From NCBI GenBank assembly GCA_964655775.1, contig CAZZNQ010000005.1:1-64000 (forward strand): a stretch of DNA of 64,000 nucleotides. Direction: 5' to 3'. Below the pieces are notes generated by a model that was not told the origin of the DNA, made no database searches, and worked only from the letters and a program-made list of their open reading frames with translations. The number at the start of each line of letters is the position of its first letter. Within the stretch, counting starts at the first letter, position 1. A program made the translations under genes and the position numbers. Of this stretch, positions 16,909 to 25,900 are shown in pieces. Source of the stretch: CAZZNQ01 sp964655775 (GTDB lineage: Bacteria; Planctomycetota; Brocadiia; SM23-32).

Positions 16909-18318
16909 TCACTCCGCCTGAGCCATCTCGTCAAGATAGGGCCGAATCTCCTCCCTGACCGCCTCCAACCTCGCGTCCACGTTCTCCCTGTCGGCCGGCT
17001 CCGGCAGATCGGATGCTGTGCGGTGAACCATACGGGCATGGCGCCAGACCGCGGCCCGCTGCTCGTCGGTGCGCACCTGGCCCGCAAGACGTTGCAGACC
17101 CTCCAGCAGACGGATTACGACCGCGGCGTTCCCCCGCGCATGCTGGCGGATCTGGTTGAAGGCCGCATTGCATACCCCGGCGAAATCCGTCTGATCCAGC
17201 ACGAGCCGAAGGTTGCCATCGTCGTCGTAGTACACCGCAGGCGGCATGCGGCGTCTGGCGATCTCGCACAGGGCCGCGCTGAGTCGGTCGATGCAGGTCA
17301 TGGCGGTGAACGGATCGTTAATGCCCGGCGAGAGCGCCCGTGTCGCGATCTCCACCAACTGCAGCATGACGAACTCCGGATCCTGGGTGGCCGTCCGTTC
17401 GCTGCCCAGGATGATCGATTCGCGGATCTCCTGCTTGGGCAGCGCGGCCCGCAGGTCGTGCCGCGTTGCCCCGCGGCTGTATGCTAACGCCTCACGCACG
17501 GCACTGACCGCCCGGTCCAGTTCCTCCCCCATCTCTTCCGGGCCGCAAACCTCCACCAGCCGCTCTCCGCCCGCGACGAAATGCCCGGGCCGGTGCACGA
17601 CATGCAGGATCACACCGAACTTAGCGGCAATGGCCAGCAGGCCGCGCGCATCCACCGCCTGGAGATAGCCGTCCCAGTCGGCGGTAACCGTGCCGCGCGC
17701 AGCCGGGAGGGACTCCGGAGCCTGCTCGGCCATCCTCCCCTCCTCGATGGACTCCGGGAAGAGGCGCTCGATCAGGTTTCCCAGCTCCTTCGAGACGGAC
17801 GTCACCACATTCGGTGCCTGTATCGACCGCGCCGCGTGGTGGATGAAGTAGATCAGGAGCACGAAACTCACGCACGCCAACAGGAATCCGCCGAGCACGG
17901 TGATGTGCGGCAGCTTCTCCGGTCGTACGGCACCAACAATGCGCAACGTCACCAGGCAGTATAGGAATGTGGAGATGAACACGCCGAGGACGGCCTGGTT
18001 GGCGCGGTCGCGCATGAAGCTGCGCAAAAGCCGAGGCCCAAGCTGCGAGGCCGCCAGGGTCAGCGCCACCACCGTGATGGAGAACACGATGCTGAGCGCC
18101 GTCATAAGCGAGCCAATCAGCGCGATCAGCAGGCTGCGCACACCCTCGGCGTCACCGGCCCTCAGCCATCCCAGCGCATCGGACGGCGGAATATCGAGCC
18201 GGGCGTCCACAGCCGCCAGAACCAGGCACGCGGCCACCGAGATGAAAGACATTAGCAGCGGCAGGAACAGGAAACTGGTCCGCAGCAGGTCCCATTTGTT
18301 CTCCACCCATGTCTTCAC
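16909..18318 (-). CDS. DUF2254 membrane protein
   Basis: 469 residues. The N-terminal third has four predicted membrane helices (about 14-36, 61-90, 107-128, 138-160), and the rest is a soluble cytoplasmic domain. The sequence around helix 2 (FSITVVALTLAASQLGPRLLRSFMRD) is typical of DUF2254, a widespread family without a settled function. It starts at GTG 18318, overlapping the stop of the P-type ATPase gene by four bases (GTGA), so the two are co-translated. Involvement in ion homeostasis is an inference from that link only. Confidence 0.85.
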   Translation of the reverse strand: MKTWVENKWDLLRTSFLFLPLLMSFISVAACLVLAAVDARLDIPPSDALGWLRAGDAEGVRSLLIALIGSLMTALSIVFSITVVALTLAASQLGPRLLRSFMRDRANQAVLGVFISTFLYCLVTLRIVGAVRPEKLPHITVLGGFLLACVSFVLLIYFIHHAARSIQAPNVVTSVSKELGNLIERLFPESIEEGRMAEQAPESLPAARGTVTADWDGYLQAVDARGLLAIAAKFGVILHVVHRPGHFVAGGERLVEVCGPEEMGEELDRAVSAVREALAYSRGATRHDLRAALPKQEIRESIILGSERTATQDPEFVMLQLVEIATRALSPGINDPFTAMTCIDRLSAALCEIARRRMPPAVYYDDDGNLRLVLDQTDFAGVCNAAFNQIRQHARGNAAVVIRLLEGLQRLAGQVRTDEQRAAVWRHARMVHRTASDLPEPADRENVDARLEAVREEIRPYLDEMAQAE

Positions 18319-21113
18319 GCCGTCGCCTCCTCAACTCCACGAGAGCGCGCGCGGCGCAGCGCCTTCAGCCCCTCCCAGCACCCGAGGAAGACCAGCGCCG
18401 CACCCCAGACGAAGAGCCAGTCGACCAGACCGATGGATGCGAACTCCAGGAAGCTGCTCACATACGGGGCATAAACGCCGATCAGCACCATCACGATCGA
18501 CACCCCGATGGACGAAAGCAGGATCTTGTTTGTCAAGATGTTGCGGCTGAAGATCGTCCGGTACTGATAACGCCAGGACAGGATGTTGACGAACTGGCAG
18601 TAACCGATCGTAAGCCACGTCATAGTGCTGGCCCGCATGTAGGCGACGGTGCCGACATCTCCTTGAGTCAGAATACCCCCGTGCCGGAGCATGTAGAGTA
18701 TGAAGTTGGCGACGGCCAGAATGCCGATCGTGGAGCCCAGGAACAGCACCTCTCCCCCGCTCACCGGCTGCAGAATGTGCTCGGACCGGCTGCGCGGCTG
18801 GCGTGTCATAACCCCGGGCCCGGGCGGGTCGAAGCACAGGAACGTCAGCGGCATGATCTCCGCCAGAAGGTCCACCGCCAGAACCTGGATGGCCAGGATG
18901 GGGATAGCCATGTTGCCGATGGCGATTCCCACCAGACCCAAGAGCACGGCCACCAACTCGGCTGTATTGGTCGTCAGGCTGGCCAGCACCACCTTCCGGA
19001 TGTTGTTGTAGATGGTGCGCCCCTCCTCCACCGCGTGCACCAGCGTTGGGAAGCTGTCGTCCAGCAGCACCACCTCCGCGGCTTCCTTCGCGACGTCCGT
19101 GCCCGTCTGCCCCATTGCCACCCCGATGTGCGCGCGCTTCAGGGCGGGGGCATCGTTCACCCCGTCGCCCGTCACCGCCACCACCTGGTCCATGCGCTCC
19201 TCCAGCAAGGTGACCACGCGCAGCTTGTCCGCCGGGTCCACGCGCGAGAAGATCAGCGAATCGTGCTCTCGCATGGTCTCCACCAGTGAATCGTCGGAAA
19301 GGTCAGCCATTTCCTGCCCTCGGATCACGGGAAGCTCCTCTCCCTCGTGCGCAAGCCCGATCTCATGGGCGATGGCCTGGGCAGTGACCGCGTGGTCGCC
19401 GGTGATCATGTAGGTGCGGATGTGAGCGTCGTGGCACTCCTCCACCGCCTCGCGAACGCCCTCGCGGGCGGGGTCGATGATGCCCACCAGCCCCAGGAAT
19501 ATCACGTCCTTCTCGACCTCCTCCTCCACGTAATCCTCGCCGGTCTCCTCCAGCGGACGATATGCAATGGCCAGCACGCGAAGGGCACGTTCGGAGTACT
19601 CGCGGTTCACCAGCTGAACGGTCTTCCAGTCCTCGTCGGTGATCGGTTCCGCACCGCCGTCGCGGTAGATGTACTTGCTTATCTCCAAAAGTGCGTCGGT
19701 GGAGCCCTTCATCGTCAGAACGTGCCTGTCGCCGAAGTCGCGCACCGAGCTCATGCGCTTCCGCTCGCTGGTGAAGGGGAACTCCTGGATCTCGGGGTTC
19801 TCCTCGTCTTCGTTTTCCGCGCGGGTGCCGATCTTGGTGGACATGGTGATCAGCGCCGCCTCGGTGGGATCCCCCACCGGATACCAGTTCGGGTGATCAT
19901 CGTCGGGCGGGTGGATCTCCGCGTTGGAGGCCATCGTCGCCGCGTCCATCATCACCTCGATCTCGTCGATCTGCTCTTGGCCAAGCGGGTCCTTGCCCTC
20001 CAGGAGGATCTCCCCTTCCGGCTCGTAGCCGATGCCGGTAAAGGTGTAGTGCCAGCCGTTGAACCACGCCGTCTTGACGGTCATCTCGTTCCGCGTGAGG
20101 GTGCCCGTCTTGTCCGTGCAGATCACGTTCGTGGACCCGAGGGTCTCCACCGAAGGCAGGCTCTTGACCACGGCGTTCTTCCCGGCCAGGCGGCGGCTCG
20201 CGGTGGACATGGCCACGGTGAGCTGCGCGGGCAGCGCCTGCGGCACGCAAGCGACGGCCACGCCCAGGGCGTAGGTTACGCTGACCAGCCAGCCCAGGCC
20301 CTGCCAGAGGGCCACGCCGAACAGGGCGACGCTGATGACGATGACAGCCGCCGTCAGACGCCTGGCCAGCAGGTCCAGTTCGTCCTGCAGCGGCGAGGCG
20401 ACCTCGCTCGTCTCCTCGGTCATGGTGGCGATGCGGCCCAGCTCGGTGTCCATACCGGTCTTCACCACAACGCCGGTAGCCGTGCCACTCACCACCGTGG
20501 TGCCCACGAAAGCCATGTTGTCGCGGTCTCCCAGCACCAGGCTCCCGGAAAGCGCATTGGTCTGCTTGTCCTGCGGCATGGATTCGCCGGTGAGGCTGAA
20601 CTCGTTCGTGCGCAGATTGAACGACTCCATCAGCCGCAGGTCGGCGGGCACCTTATCCCCTTCCTCGATCCGCACAACATCCCCGGGCACAAGCTGTCGC
20701 TGCGCGACCTCGGTGACGTCTCCGTCCCGCACCACGTCCGCCGGGGAGCGGATCAGTTCCCGCAGTTCCTCCACGATGCGGCTTGCCTTATGCTCCTGGA
20801 TGAATCCGATCACGGCGTTCAGGATCACAATCAGGAACATCACGGAACCGTCCCGGAAGTTGGCCCATGAGCCCTCGACGGCCGCAATCACGTAGGAACC
20901 CAGCCCGGCGAAGATCAGCACAAGCACCAACAGGTCCTTGAACTGCGAGAGAAACATCAGGAGCTTTGAGGGTGCCCCTGCGGTGACCAGCACGTTCTCA
21001 CCGTGCTCTTCCCTGCGCGCCTCCGCTTCGTCCGCTGAAAGGCCCTCAACCGACGTGTCCAGGTCTTCCAACACCTCATCGACGGTCATCCGGTAGTATT
21101 CGGTCTCAGCCAT
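18315..21113 (-). CDS. P-type cation-transporting ATPase
   Basis: 932 residues from ATG 21113. Family landmarks in order: cation-ATPase N domain (1-75), actuator motif TGES (175-178), M4 motif PQALP (291-295), phosphorylation site DKTGTLT (D334), nucleotide-domain KGSTDALLE, hinge TGDGVNDAPALKRAHIGVAMG, and a six-helix C-terminal region. The size and the separate N domain fit the Ca2+/Na+/K+-type P2 group, but the M4 motif reads PQALP where Ca2+ pumps have PEGLP, and M6 has LLAEIMPL. The transported ion therefore cannot be assigned. The downstream DUF2254 gene overlaps its stop codon. ATG 21113 was chosen because conserved sequence begins there. Confidence 0.93.
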   Translation of the reverse strand: MAETEYYRMTVDEVLEDLDTSVEGLSADEAEARREEHGENVLVTAGAPSKLLMFLSQFKDLLVLVLIFAGLGSYVIAAVEGSWANFRDGSVMFLIVILNAVIGFIQEHKASRIVEELRELIRSPADVVRDGDVTEVAQRQLVPGDVVRIEEGDKVPADLRLMESFNLRTNEFSLTGESMPQDKQTNALSGSLVLGDRDNMAFVGTTVVSGTATGVVVKTGMDTELGRIATMTEETSEVASPLQDELDLLARRLTAAVIVISVALFGVALWQGLGWLVSVTYALGVAVACVPQALPAQLTVAMSTASRRLAGKNAVVKSLPSVETLGSTNVICTDKTGTLTRNEMTVKTAWFNGWHYTFTGIGYEPEGEILLEGKDPLGQEQIDEIEVMMDAATMASNAEIHPPDDDHPNWYPVGDPTEAALITMSTKIGTRAENEDEENPEIQEFPFTSERKRMSSVRDFGDRHVLTMKGSTDALLEISKYIYRDGGAEPITDEDWKTVQLVNREYSERALRVLAIAYRPLEETGEDYVEEEVEKDVIFLGLVGIIDPAREGVREAVEECHDAHIRTYMITGDHAVTAQAIAHEIGLAHEGEELPVIRGQEMADLSDDSLVETMREHDSLIFSRVDPADKLRVVTLLEERMDQVVAVTGDGVNDAPALKRAHIGVAMGQTGTDVAKEAAEVVLLDDSFPTLVHAVEEGRTIYNNIRKVVLASLTTNTAELVAVLLGLVGIAIGNMAIPILAIQVLAVDLLAEIMPLTFLCFDPPGPGVMTRQPRSRSEHILQPVSGGEVLFLGSTIGILAVANFILYMLRHGGILTQGDVGTVAYMRASTMTWLTIGYCQFVNILSWRYQYRTIFSRNILTNKILLSSIGVSIVMVLIGVYAPYVSSFLEFASIGLVDWLFVWGAALVFLGCWEGLKALRRARSRGVEEATA

Positions 21114-21551
21114 GTGTGTCCTCAAGAGAACCGGGCGCATGCAAGGGCCGCATTGCGTTGGTCGTCCAGACCGGCGGCCCGTTCGAAGTCTCCCCATTTT
21201 AGCGTCAAACGCCCCCCATCACACTGGAAGTCCCATAAAGGCGCTGCACCTCCTAAGACACAGTGCCGTGCGCGGCCAAAATAAGCCTTGCGGTTTCACG
21301 CGCGTTTGCGCTAAACTCCGGCATGCAGGCGGCGAGCGCCCGCCTGAGGCCAGTTTCTGGGAGGCGGCAAGGAGCATGCTTGACCGGCCACCATCGGGGC
21401 AGCAGATACCCGGCCCACTCCAGGCGCGTGCCCATTCCCCCGCACACGCGCACAGTCATCGCGCCTTCGCAATGCGCCATCCCGGCCGATTGCCTCCGGA
21501 TCGGTCGCTTTATGAAGCCGCCGACACCACTGCTCTCCCCGGGGAATCAAC
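21114..21551. other. Divergent intergenic region (P-type ATPase / sensor kinase)
   Basis: About 440 bases with no convincing gene. It should hold promoters for the leftward ATPase and the rightward kinase. The best rightward match is TTGCGG (21288-21293), 18-base spacer, TAAACT (21312-21317), which is weak and distant from the kinase ATG. An open frame across the region has no ribosome-binding site and an atypical composition. Confidence 0.4.
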
Positions 21552-24500
21552 ATGAGAATCGAGAACAGAGTCCTTCTTCTGTGCATGTTGCTGGGAATCG
21601 GTTTCTGGGTGCTGGAGGGCCTCGTGGACTACGCGGTCTTTCATGAGGGACCTTTCTGGGGCACGATGATCACCGAAGTAGAATCCGCGGAGGTCTTCGA
21701 CCGCGCCGCCGGCGTTGCAGCGTTCGTCGGCTTGGGGTTCGTCCTCTGGTGGATAGTGCGTCAGCGCCGACGCACCGAAGAGACTTTGGCCGAGCGCGTA
21801 AAGGAGCTAAGCTGCCTCTACGCAGTGAGTTCGCTGATAGAGAAGGGGGGCTCGGATCTGCCCGCGGCCTTGGAGGGCGTAGTGCACGCCATCCCTGCCG
21901 GCTGGCAGCAGCCCGAAGCTATTTGCGCGCGGATCCGGCTGGATGGGCAGGAGTATGTAAGCGACGGTTTCCGCGAGACGCAGTGGAAGCTGCAAGCACC
22001 GATCATTGTCAAGGAACATACCATCGGCAGCGTTGAGGTGTTCTGCATCGGCCCGAAGCCCGAGGAGGGCGAAGCCGTATTCCTCAACGAGGAGCGGCAG
22101 TTGCTGGACGAGATCGCCGAGCGAATCGGTCGCTTGATGGAGCGGTTGCGCGCATCCAGGGCGCTGCGCGACAGCGAAACGCGCTTCCGGAGCGCCGTGG
22201 TGATGGCGCCGGTACCCATCATGGTGCACGCCGAGGACGGCGAGGTTCTATCTCTGAGCCGGCGCTGGGAGACGATGACGGGATACACCCTCGGGGACAT
22301 ACCGACGGTAGATAAGTGGTGTCAGAAGGCCTACGGCGCCGACGCCGAGCGCATCAGACAACGCATCGGACAACTTTACGAGGAAGGTGATGGCGTGCAT
22401 GATGCGGAGGTCACCGTCACCTGCTCGGACGGCTCAGATAGTACCTGGATGATCCGAACGTCCCTGCTGGGGCGACTGCCCGACGGAAGGGCGGCTGCCA
22501 TCACGGTGGGCACTGACGTGACCGAGCGCCGACAGGGGGAACGCCGGATCGCCCATCTCAACGGTGTGCTCAAGGCCATCCGCAACGTGAACCAGCTCAT
22601 CGTGCGTGAGAAGGACAGAAGCGCTCTGCTGAGGCAGGCCTGCGAGTGCATGGTCGAGACCCGTGACGTCGACAGCGTGTGGATCGCGTTGTTTGACAAA
22701 GGTGACCTCACCGAGAGCGCCCAGGCCGGCCTGGGTGAAGCTTTTGACGAGCTTCGAAAGGAGATGGAAGCAGGCGATTTGCCGATATGCGTGCGGACGA
22801 TAATGGCGGAAGGAGCCGACTTAGTGACCGGCAGCACGGACACTTGCGAAGGATGCCCGGTGGCAGGCGCATGCCCCGCCGCATCCGCTGTCATAGCGTT
22901 GGGGCACGCAGGCACTCGCTACGGCGTCCTGGCTGTGAACATCCCGTCCAGCGGGGAGCCGGACGAAGAGGAACTGTTCCTGCTGAAGGAACTGGCCGAT
23001 GACATCGGCCTCGCCCTCCACAGCATCGAGTTGGAGCAGGAACGCGACCAGGCTGATGAAGCACTCAGAGAAAGCGAAGAGAAGTACCGGATGCTGGCGC
23101 AGAACACGCTGGACTGCATCTGGACGCTGGACATGGACATGCGCTTCACCTACGTGAATCCTGCCGTCGAACGCATCTTCGGCTTCACACCCCAGGAGTT
23201 CATCGGCAGCCCCCTCAGCGACTACTGCACGCCCGAGCAATACGAACGGATGGCAGCCTTAGCCCAGGCGGAACTCGCCAAGCCGCCGCACGAGTCACGA
23301 ATCATGTTCGAGGCATTTCTGCTCGACAAACAGGGCAAGGAGGTCCCGGTCGAGATATACGGCCGAGTCAACTACGACGACGATGGCCGGCCCGTCTCCA
23401 TCCAGGGCGTCACGCGCGACGTGTCGGAGCGGTTCGAGATGCAGGAACGGCTGCGTCTGTCCCAACGCATGGAGGCCGTCGGCCAGCTCGCCGGTGGAAT
23501 CGCCCACGACTTCAACAACATTCTCACCGGCATCATCGGCTACACCCAACTCATCCTCAACCAGACCGAGGAAGGCTCAGAGCAGCACGAAGACCTGCAG
23601 GAGGTGGAACACCTCGCGAAACGGGCCGCCGACCTGACACAGCAACTGCTCGCTTTCAGCCGCAAACAGGCCCTCGAACCGCGTGTGGTCAACATCAACT
23701 CCCTCATCGCGAACGTGACCAAGATGCTGGGACGCGTGCTGGGCGAGAACATCGACCTGGAGTTCCATTCCGACCCGTCACTGTGGAACGTGCAGGTCGA
23801 TCCGGGGCAAATCGAACAGGTGCTGATGAATCTGGCGGTGAACGCGCGGGACGCAATGCCGGACGGCGGCAAGCTGACCATCGAGACTGCCAACGTGGAA
23901 CTCGATGAGGAGTATGCACGGAACCACGCGGCGGTGGCACCTGGGCCACACGTGATGATCGCCGTCTCCGACACCGGTGCGGGGATGGACGCCGAGACAC
24001 GAGAGCGCATCTTCGAACCGTTCTTCACAACCAAGACCGCCGGCCGAGGAACCGGACTGGGGCTCTCCACCGTTTACGGCATCGTCAAGCAACACGAGGG
24101 GAACATCTGGGTCTACAGCGAGCCCGGACAGGGAACGACGTTCAAGGTCTACTTCCCGCGCGTGGAAGCGGAAGTGGAGCCTGCCGATCTGCAGAAACCG
24201 GATGACCCTGGCTACGGGTCGGAGACCGTCCTCATCGTCGAGGACGAACCGGACGTGCTCAGTGTCGCCCGGCGCAGCCTGGAGCGACGGGGATTCCGGG
24301 TGATGGCCGCGAAGGACGCTTCCGAGGCCGAACGAATCATGGCCGAGAGAGCCGACGAAATCGCGCTGCTGCTCACCGACGTTGTCCTGCCCGAGGTGAG
24401 CGGACGCGCGCTCTACGACGGACTCGCCGAGAAGTACCCGGAGCTGAAGGTCCTCTACATGTCCGGCTACACGGGCAACGCCATCGTCCATCACGGAGTG

Positions 24501-24584
24501 CTCGACCGGGGGACAGCATTCATGCAGAAGCCGTTCACGCCTGACCGGATCGCCCGTCGCGTGCGCGAAGTGCTGGACTCCTGA
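21552..24584 (+). CDS. Hybrid sensor histidine kinase (GAF-PAS-GAF-PAS-HisKA-HATPase-REC)
   Basis: 1010 residues. Two membrane helices (about 7-27 and 53-70) flank a ~25-residue outer loop, too small for a ligand domain, so sensing is probably inside the cell or membrane. Then come a GAF-like region (85-200), PAS (205-330), a second GAF (345-505) with a Cys cluster (CEGCPVAGAC), PAS (520-640), HisKA with the phospho-His in GGIAHDFNNIL, HATPase (FTTKTAGRGTGLGLS) and a C-terminal receiver (VLIVEDEP ... LLTDVVLPE ... QKPF). Internal phosphorelay to the receiver Asp is expected. No output-regulator gene is adjacent, so its target is unknown. Confidence 0.93.
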   Translation: MRIENRVLLLCMLLGIGFWVLEGLVDYAVFHEGPFWGTMITEVESAEVFDRAAGVAAFVGLGFVLWWIVRQRRRTEETLAERVKELSCLYAVSSLIEKGGSDLPAALEGVVHAIPAGWQQPEAICARIRLDGQEYVSDGFRETQWKLQAPIIVKEHTIGSVEVFCIGPKPEEGEAVFLNEERQLLDEIAERIGRLMERLRASRALRDSETRFRSAVVMAPVPIMVHAEDGEVLSLSRRWETMTGYTLGDIPTVDKWCQKAYGADAERIRQRIGQLYEEGDGVHDAEVTVTCSDGSDSTWMIRTSLLGRLPDGRAAAITVGTDVTERRQGERRIAHLNGVLKAIRNVNQLIVREKDRSALLRQACECMVETRDVDSVWIALFDKGDLTESAQAGLGEAFDELRKEMEAGDLPICVRTIMAEGADLVTGSTDTCEGCPVAGACPAASAVIALGHAGTRYGVLAVNIPSSGEPDEEELFLLKELADDIGLALHSIELEQERDQADEALRESEEKYRMLAQNTLDCIWTLDMDMRFTYVNPAVERIFGFTPQEFIGSPLSDYCTPEQYERMAALAQAELAKPPHESRIMFEAFLLDKQGKEVPVEIYGRVNYDDDGRPVSIQGVTRDVSERFEMQERLRLSQRMEAVGQLAGGIAHDFNNILTGIIGYTQLILNQTEEGSEQHEDLQEVEHLAKRAADLTQQLLAFSRKQALEPRVVNINSLIANVTKMLGRVLGENIDLEFHSDPSLWNVQVDPGQIEQVLMNLAVNARDAMPDGGKLTIETANVELDEEYARNHAAVAPGPHVMIAVSDTGAGMDAETRERIFEPFFTTKTAGRGTGLGLSTVYGIVKQHEGNIWVYSEPGQGTTFKVYFPRVEAEVEPADLQKPDDPGYGSETVLIVEDEPDVLSVARRSLERRGFRVMAAKDASEAERIMAERADEIALLLTDVVLPEVSGRALYDGLAEKYPELKVLYMSGYTGNAIVHHGVLDRGTAFMQKPFTPDRIARRVREVLDS

Positions 24585-24614
24585 GCGCGCGCGTCCCCTC
24601 GTTGTCGGCGCATA

Positions 24615-25229
24615 CTACGCCCGCAACTTCGTCGTCGCTTCCGCCACACGCCGGCCCAGTGCCTCGGCGATTCTCAGATCCTCGTCGGTCGGCTCCAGGG
24701 AGTTGTCCGACCCCGCTACGGTCGACGGCCCGTACGGCGTTCCTCCCCTGCCGTCCGTGTGCAGCATTCCGTCCGTCGAATACGGCACGCCCACCACAAT
24801 CATGCCCAGATGCAGCAGGGGCACCATCATCGTGAGCAGCGTCGTCTCCTGGCCGCCGTGCGTCGTGGCGGTCGACGTGAAGACGCCGGTCGGCTTGCCC
24901 TCCATGGCGCCGTCCAGCCACAGGCCGGCCAGGCCGTCGATCACGCGCTTCATCTGCGCGATCATGTTGCCGAACCTCGTCGGCGTCCCCCAGATGACGG
25001 CATCGGCCTCGCGCAGGTCGTCAGCCGTGCACTCCGGCACGTCCTTCTGCCGCTCCCAGACGGGCGCGGCGTGCTCGCTCTCCATGATCGCTTCGAGGTC
25101 CTCCGGGAACTCGGGCGCGCGACGGAACACCACCTCGACTCCCTCAACGCCCTCCGCACCGCGCTCCACCGCCCGCGCCATCTTCAGCACGTGCCCGTAC
25201 TTCGAGTAATAGACAATCAGCACCTTCAT
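24615..25229 (-). CDS. wrbA: NAD(P)H:quinone oxidoreductase, flavodoxin-like (WrbA)
   Basis: 204 residues, normal for WrbA. The N-terminus has the FMN-phosphate loop after strand 1 (VLIVYYSKYGHVLKMA). WrbA signatures are GTPTRFGNMIAQMKRVID and FTSTATTHGGQETTLL. The enzyme reduces quinones by two electrons with NAD(P)H, limiting semiquinone formation, as a soluble tetramer in characterised members. ATG 25229 follows GGGGGG; longer upstream reading is rejected because WrbA homology begins at MKVLIVYYS. It is divergent from the ArsR operon. Confidence 0.93.
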   Translation of the reverse strand: MKVLIVYYSKYGHVLKMARAVERGAEGVEGVEVVFRRAPEFPEDLEAIMESEHAAPVWERQKDVPECTADDLREADAVIWGTPTRFGNMIAQMKRVIDGLAGLWLDGAMEGKPTGVFTSTATTHGGQETTLLTMMVPLLHLGMIVVGVPYSTDGMLHTDGRGGTPYGPSTVAGSDNSLEPTDEDLRIAEALGRRVAEATTKLRA

Positions 25230-25388
25230 TGCACTGCCCCCCTTCATCTGCCAAGAGACTCCGGACACGGCGGCCGCCCCCGGCCGCCTGCAACCGATGA
25301 TACTGCCTCCGCCCGTGCCCAGGCAAATCGCGTCGCCGCGCCGGCACACGCCGCCGCGGAACCCGCACGGATTTCGATCCATCAGCAT

Positions 25389-25433
25389 TTGACGCCTCCG
25401 AGAAAGCACAGTAGGATATTAGTGGATACTAAT
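25389..25433 (+). promoter_or_regulatory. ArsR promoter and palindromic operator
   Basis: TTGACG (25389-25394), 17-base spacer, TAGGAT (25412-25417), immediately followed by the perfect inverted repeat ATTAGT-GGAT-ACTAAT (25418-25433) over the expected transcription start. This is the usual site for autorepression by an ArsR/SmtB protein. Confidence 0.75.
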
Positions 25434-25436
25434 GCT

Positions 25437-25754
25437 ATGGAAGCCAGCGACCCCAGAGACATCCGGCGGATGACTAAGGTGCTCTCCTCGGAGGTGCGCG
25501 TCCGCATACTGCAGCTCCTCAAGGGCCGCGCGCTGTGCGTCAACGCCCTGGCGTCGCGGCTGGACGTTACGCAGGGCGCCGTGTCGCAGCACTTGCGCAT
25601 CATGCGGGACGCGGACCTCGTCATCGATGAGAAGCGCGGATCCTTCGTCCACTACCGTCTGAACAAAGGAACTCTTTCCGCATGGCAAGAGGCGCTGGGC
25701 CGGCTTCTGGACTCCTCGAACTCACCACCCGTTGACTCCGAAGGAGCATGGTAA
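25437..25754 (+). CDS. ArsR-family winged-helix repressor
   Basis: 105 residues from ATG 25437 (GTG 25422 is an in-frame alternative but lies in the operator). The helix-turn-helix spans about 36-58 (ALASRLDVTQGAVSQHLRIMRDA), followed by a beta-wing (SFVHYRLN). The family's alpha-3 metal motif ELCVCDL is represented only by ALCVNAL, with a single Cys (C34), so a classical As/Cd site is not evident. The gene leads an operon with a Cys-rich microprotein and an ABC exporter. Self-repression through the palindrome at its transcription start is likely; the inducer is unknown. Confidence 0.85.
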   Translation: MEASDPRDIRRMTKVLSSEVRVRILQLLKGRALCVNALASRLDVTQGAVSQHLRIMRDADLVIDEKRGSFVHYRLNKGTLSAWQEALGRLLDSSNSPPVDSEGAW

Positions 25755-25900
25755 TGTGTTGCTGCAAGGACAAGGAAACCTCGTGCAGGAAGCCGGAGAA
25801 CCTGAAGGGCAAGCCCGGGGACTGCTCCGCCGACCAGATTGAGAAATGCCACGGCAGCGCCAAGGAGCACCCCTGTGTGCGCACCACCGACCGAGGATAG
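25754..25900 (+). CDS. Cys-rich microprotein, putative metal-binding
   Basis: 48 residues; ATG overlaps the arsR stop codon (TAATG) and AAGGAG lies upstream, so it is translationally coupled. It has seven cysteines: residues 2, 3, 4, 11, 24, 32 and 41, with two His in KCHG and EHPC. The sequence contains KPENLKGKPGDCSADQIEKC followed by HG and HPC, a pattern I associate with a small uncharacterised family next to ArsR-type regulators (from memory, not searched). Reduced Cys ligands for a metal or metalloid are plausible, making it a chaperone, sensor or sink for the adjoining exporter. No enzymatic motif. Confidence 0.7.
   Translation: MCCCKDKETSCRKPENLKGKPGDCSADQIEKCHGSAKEHPCVRTTDRG

Noticed and set aside
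21114..21551. A 147-codon plus-strand open frame between the P-type ATPase and the kinase.
   Set aside because: No ribosome-binding site, Pro/Arg/His-rich composition and no motif; it overlaps the start region of the divergent ATPase gene.
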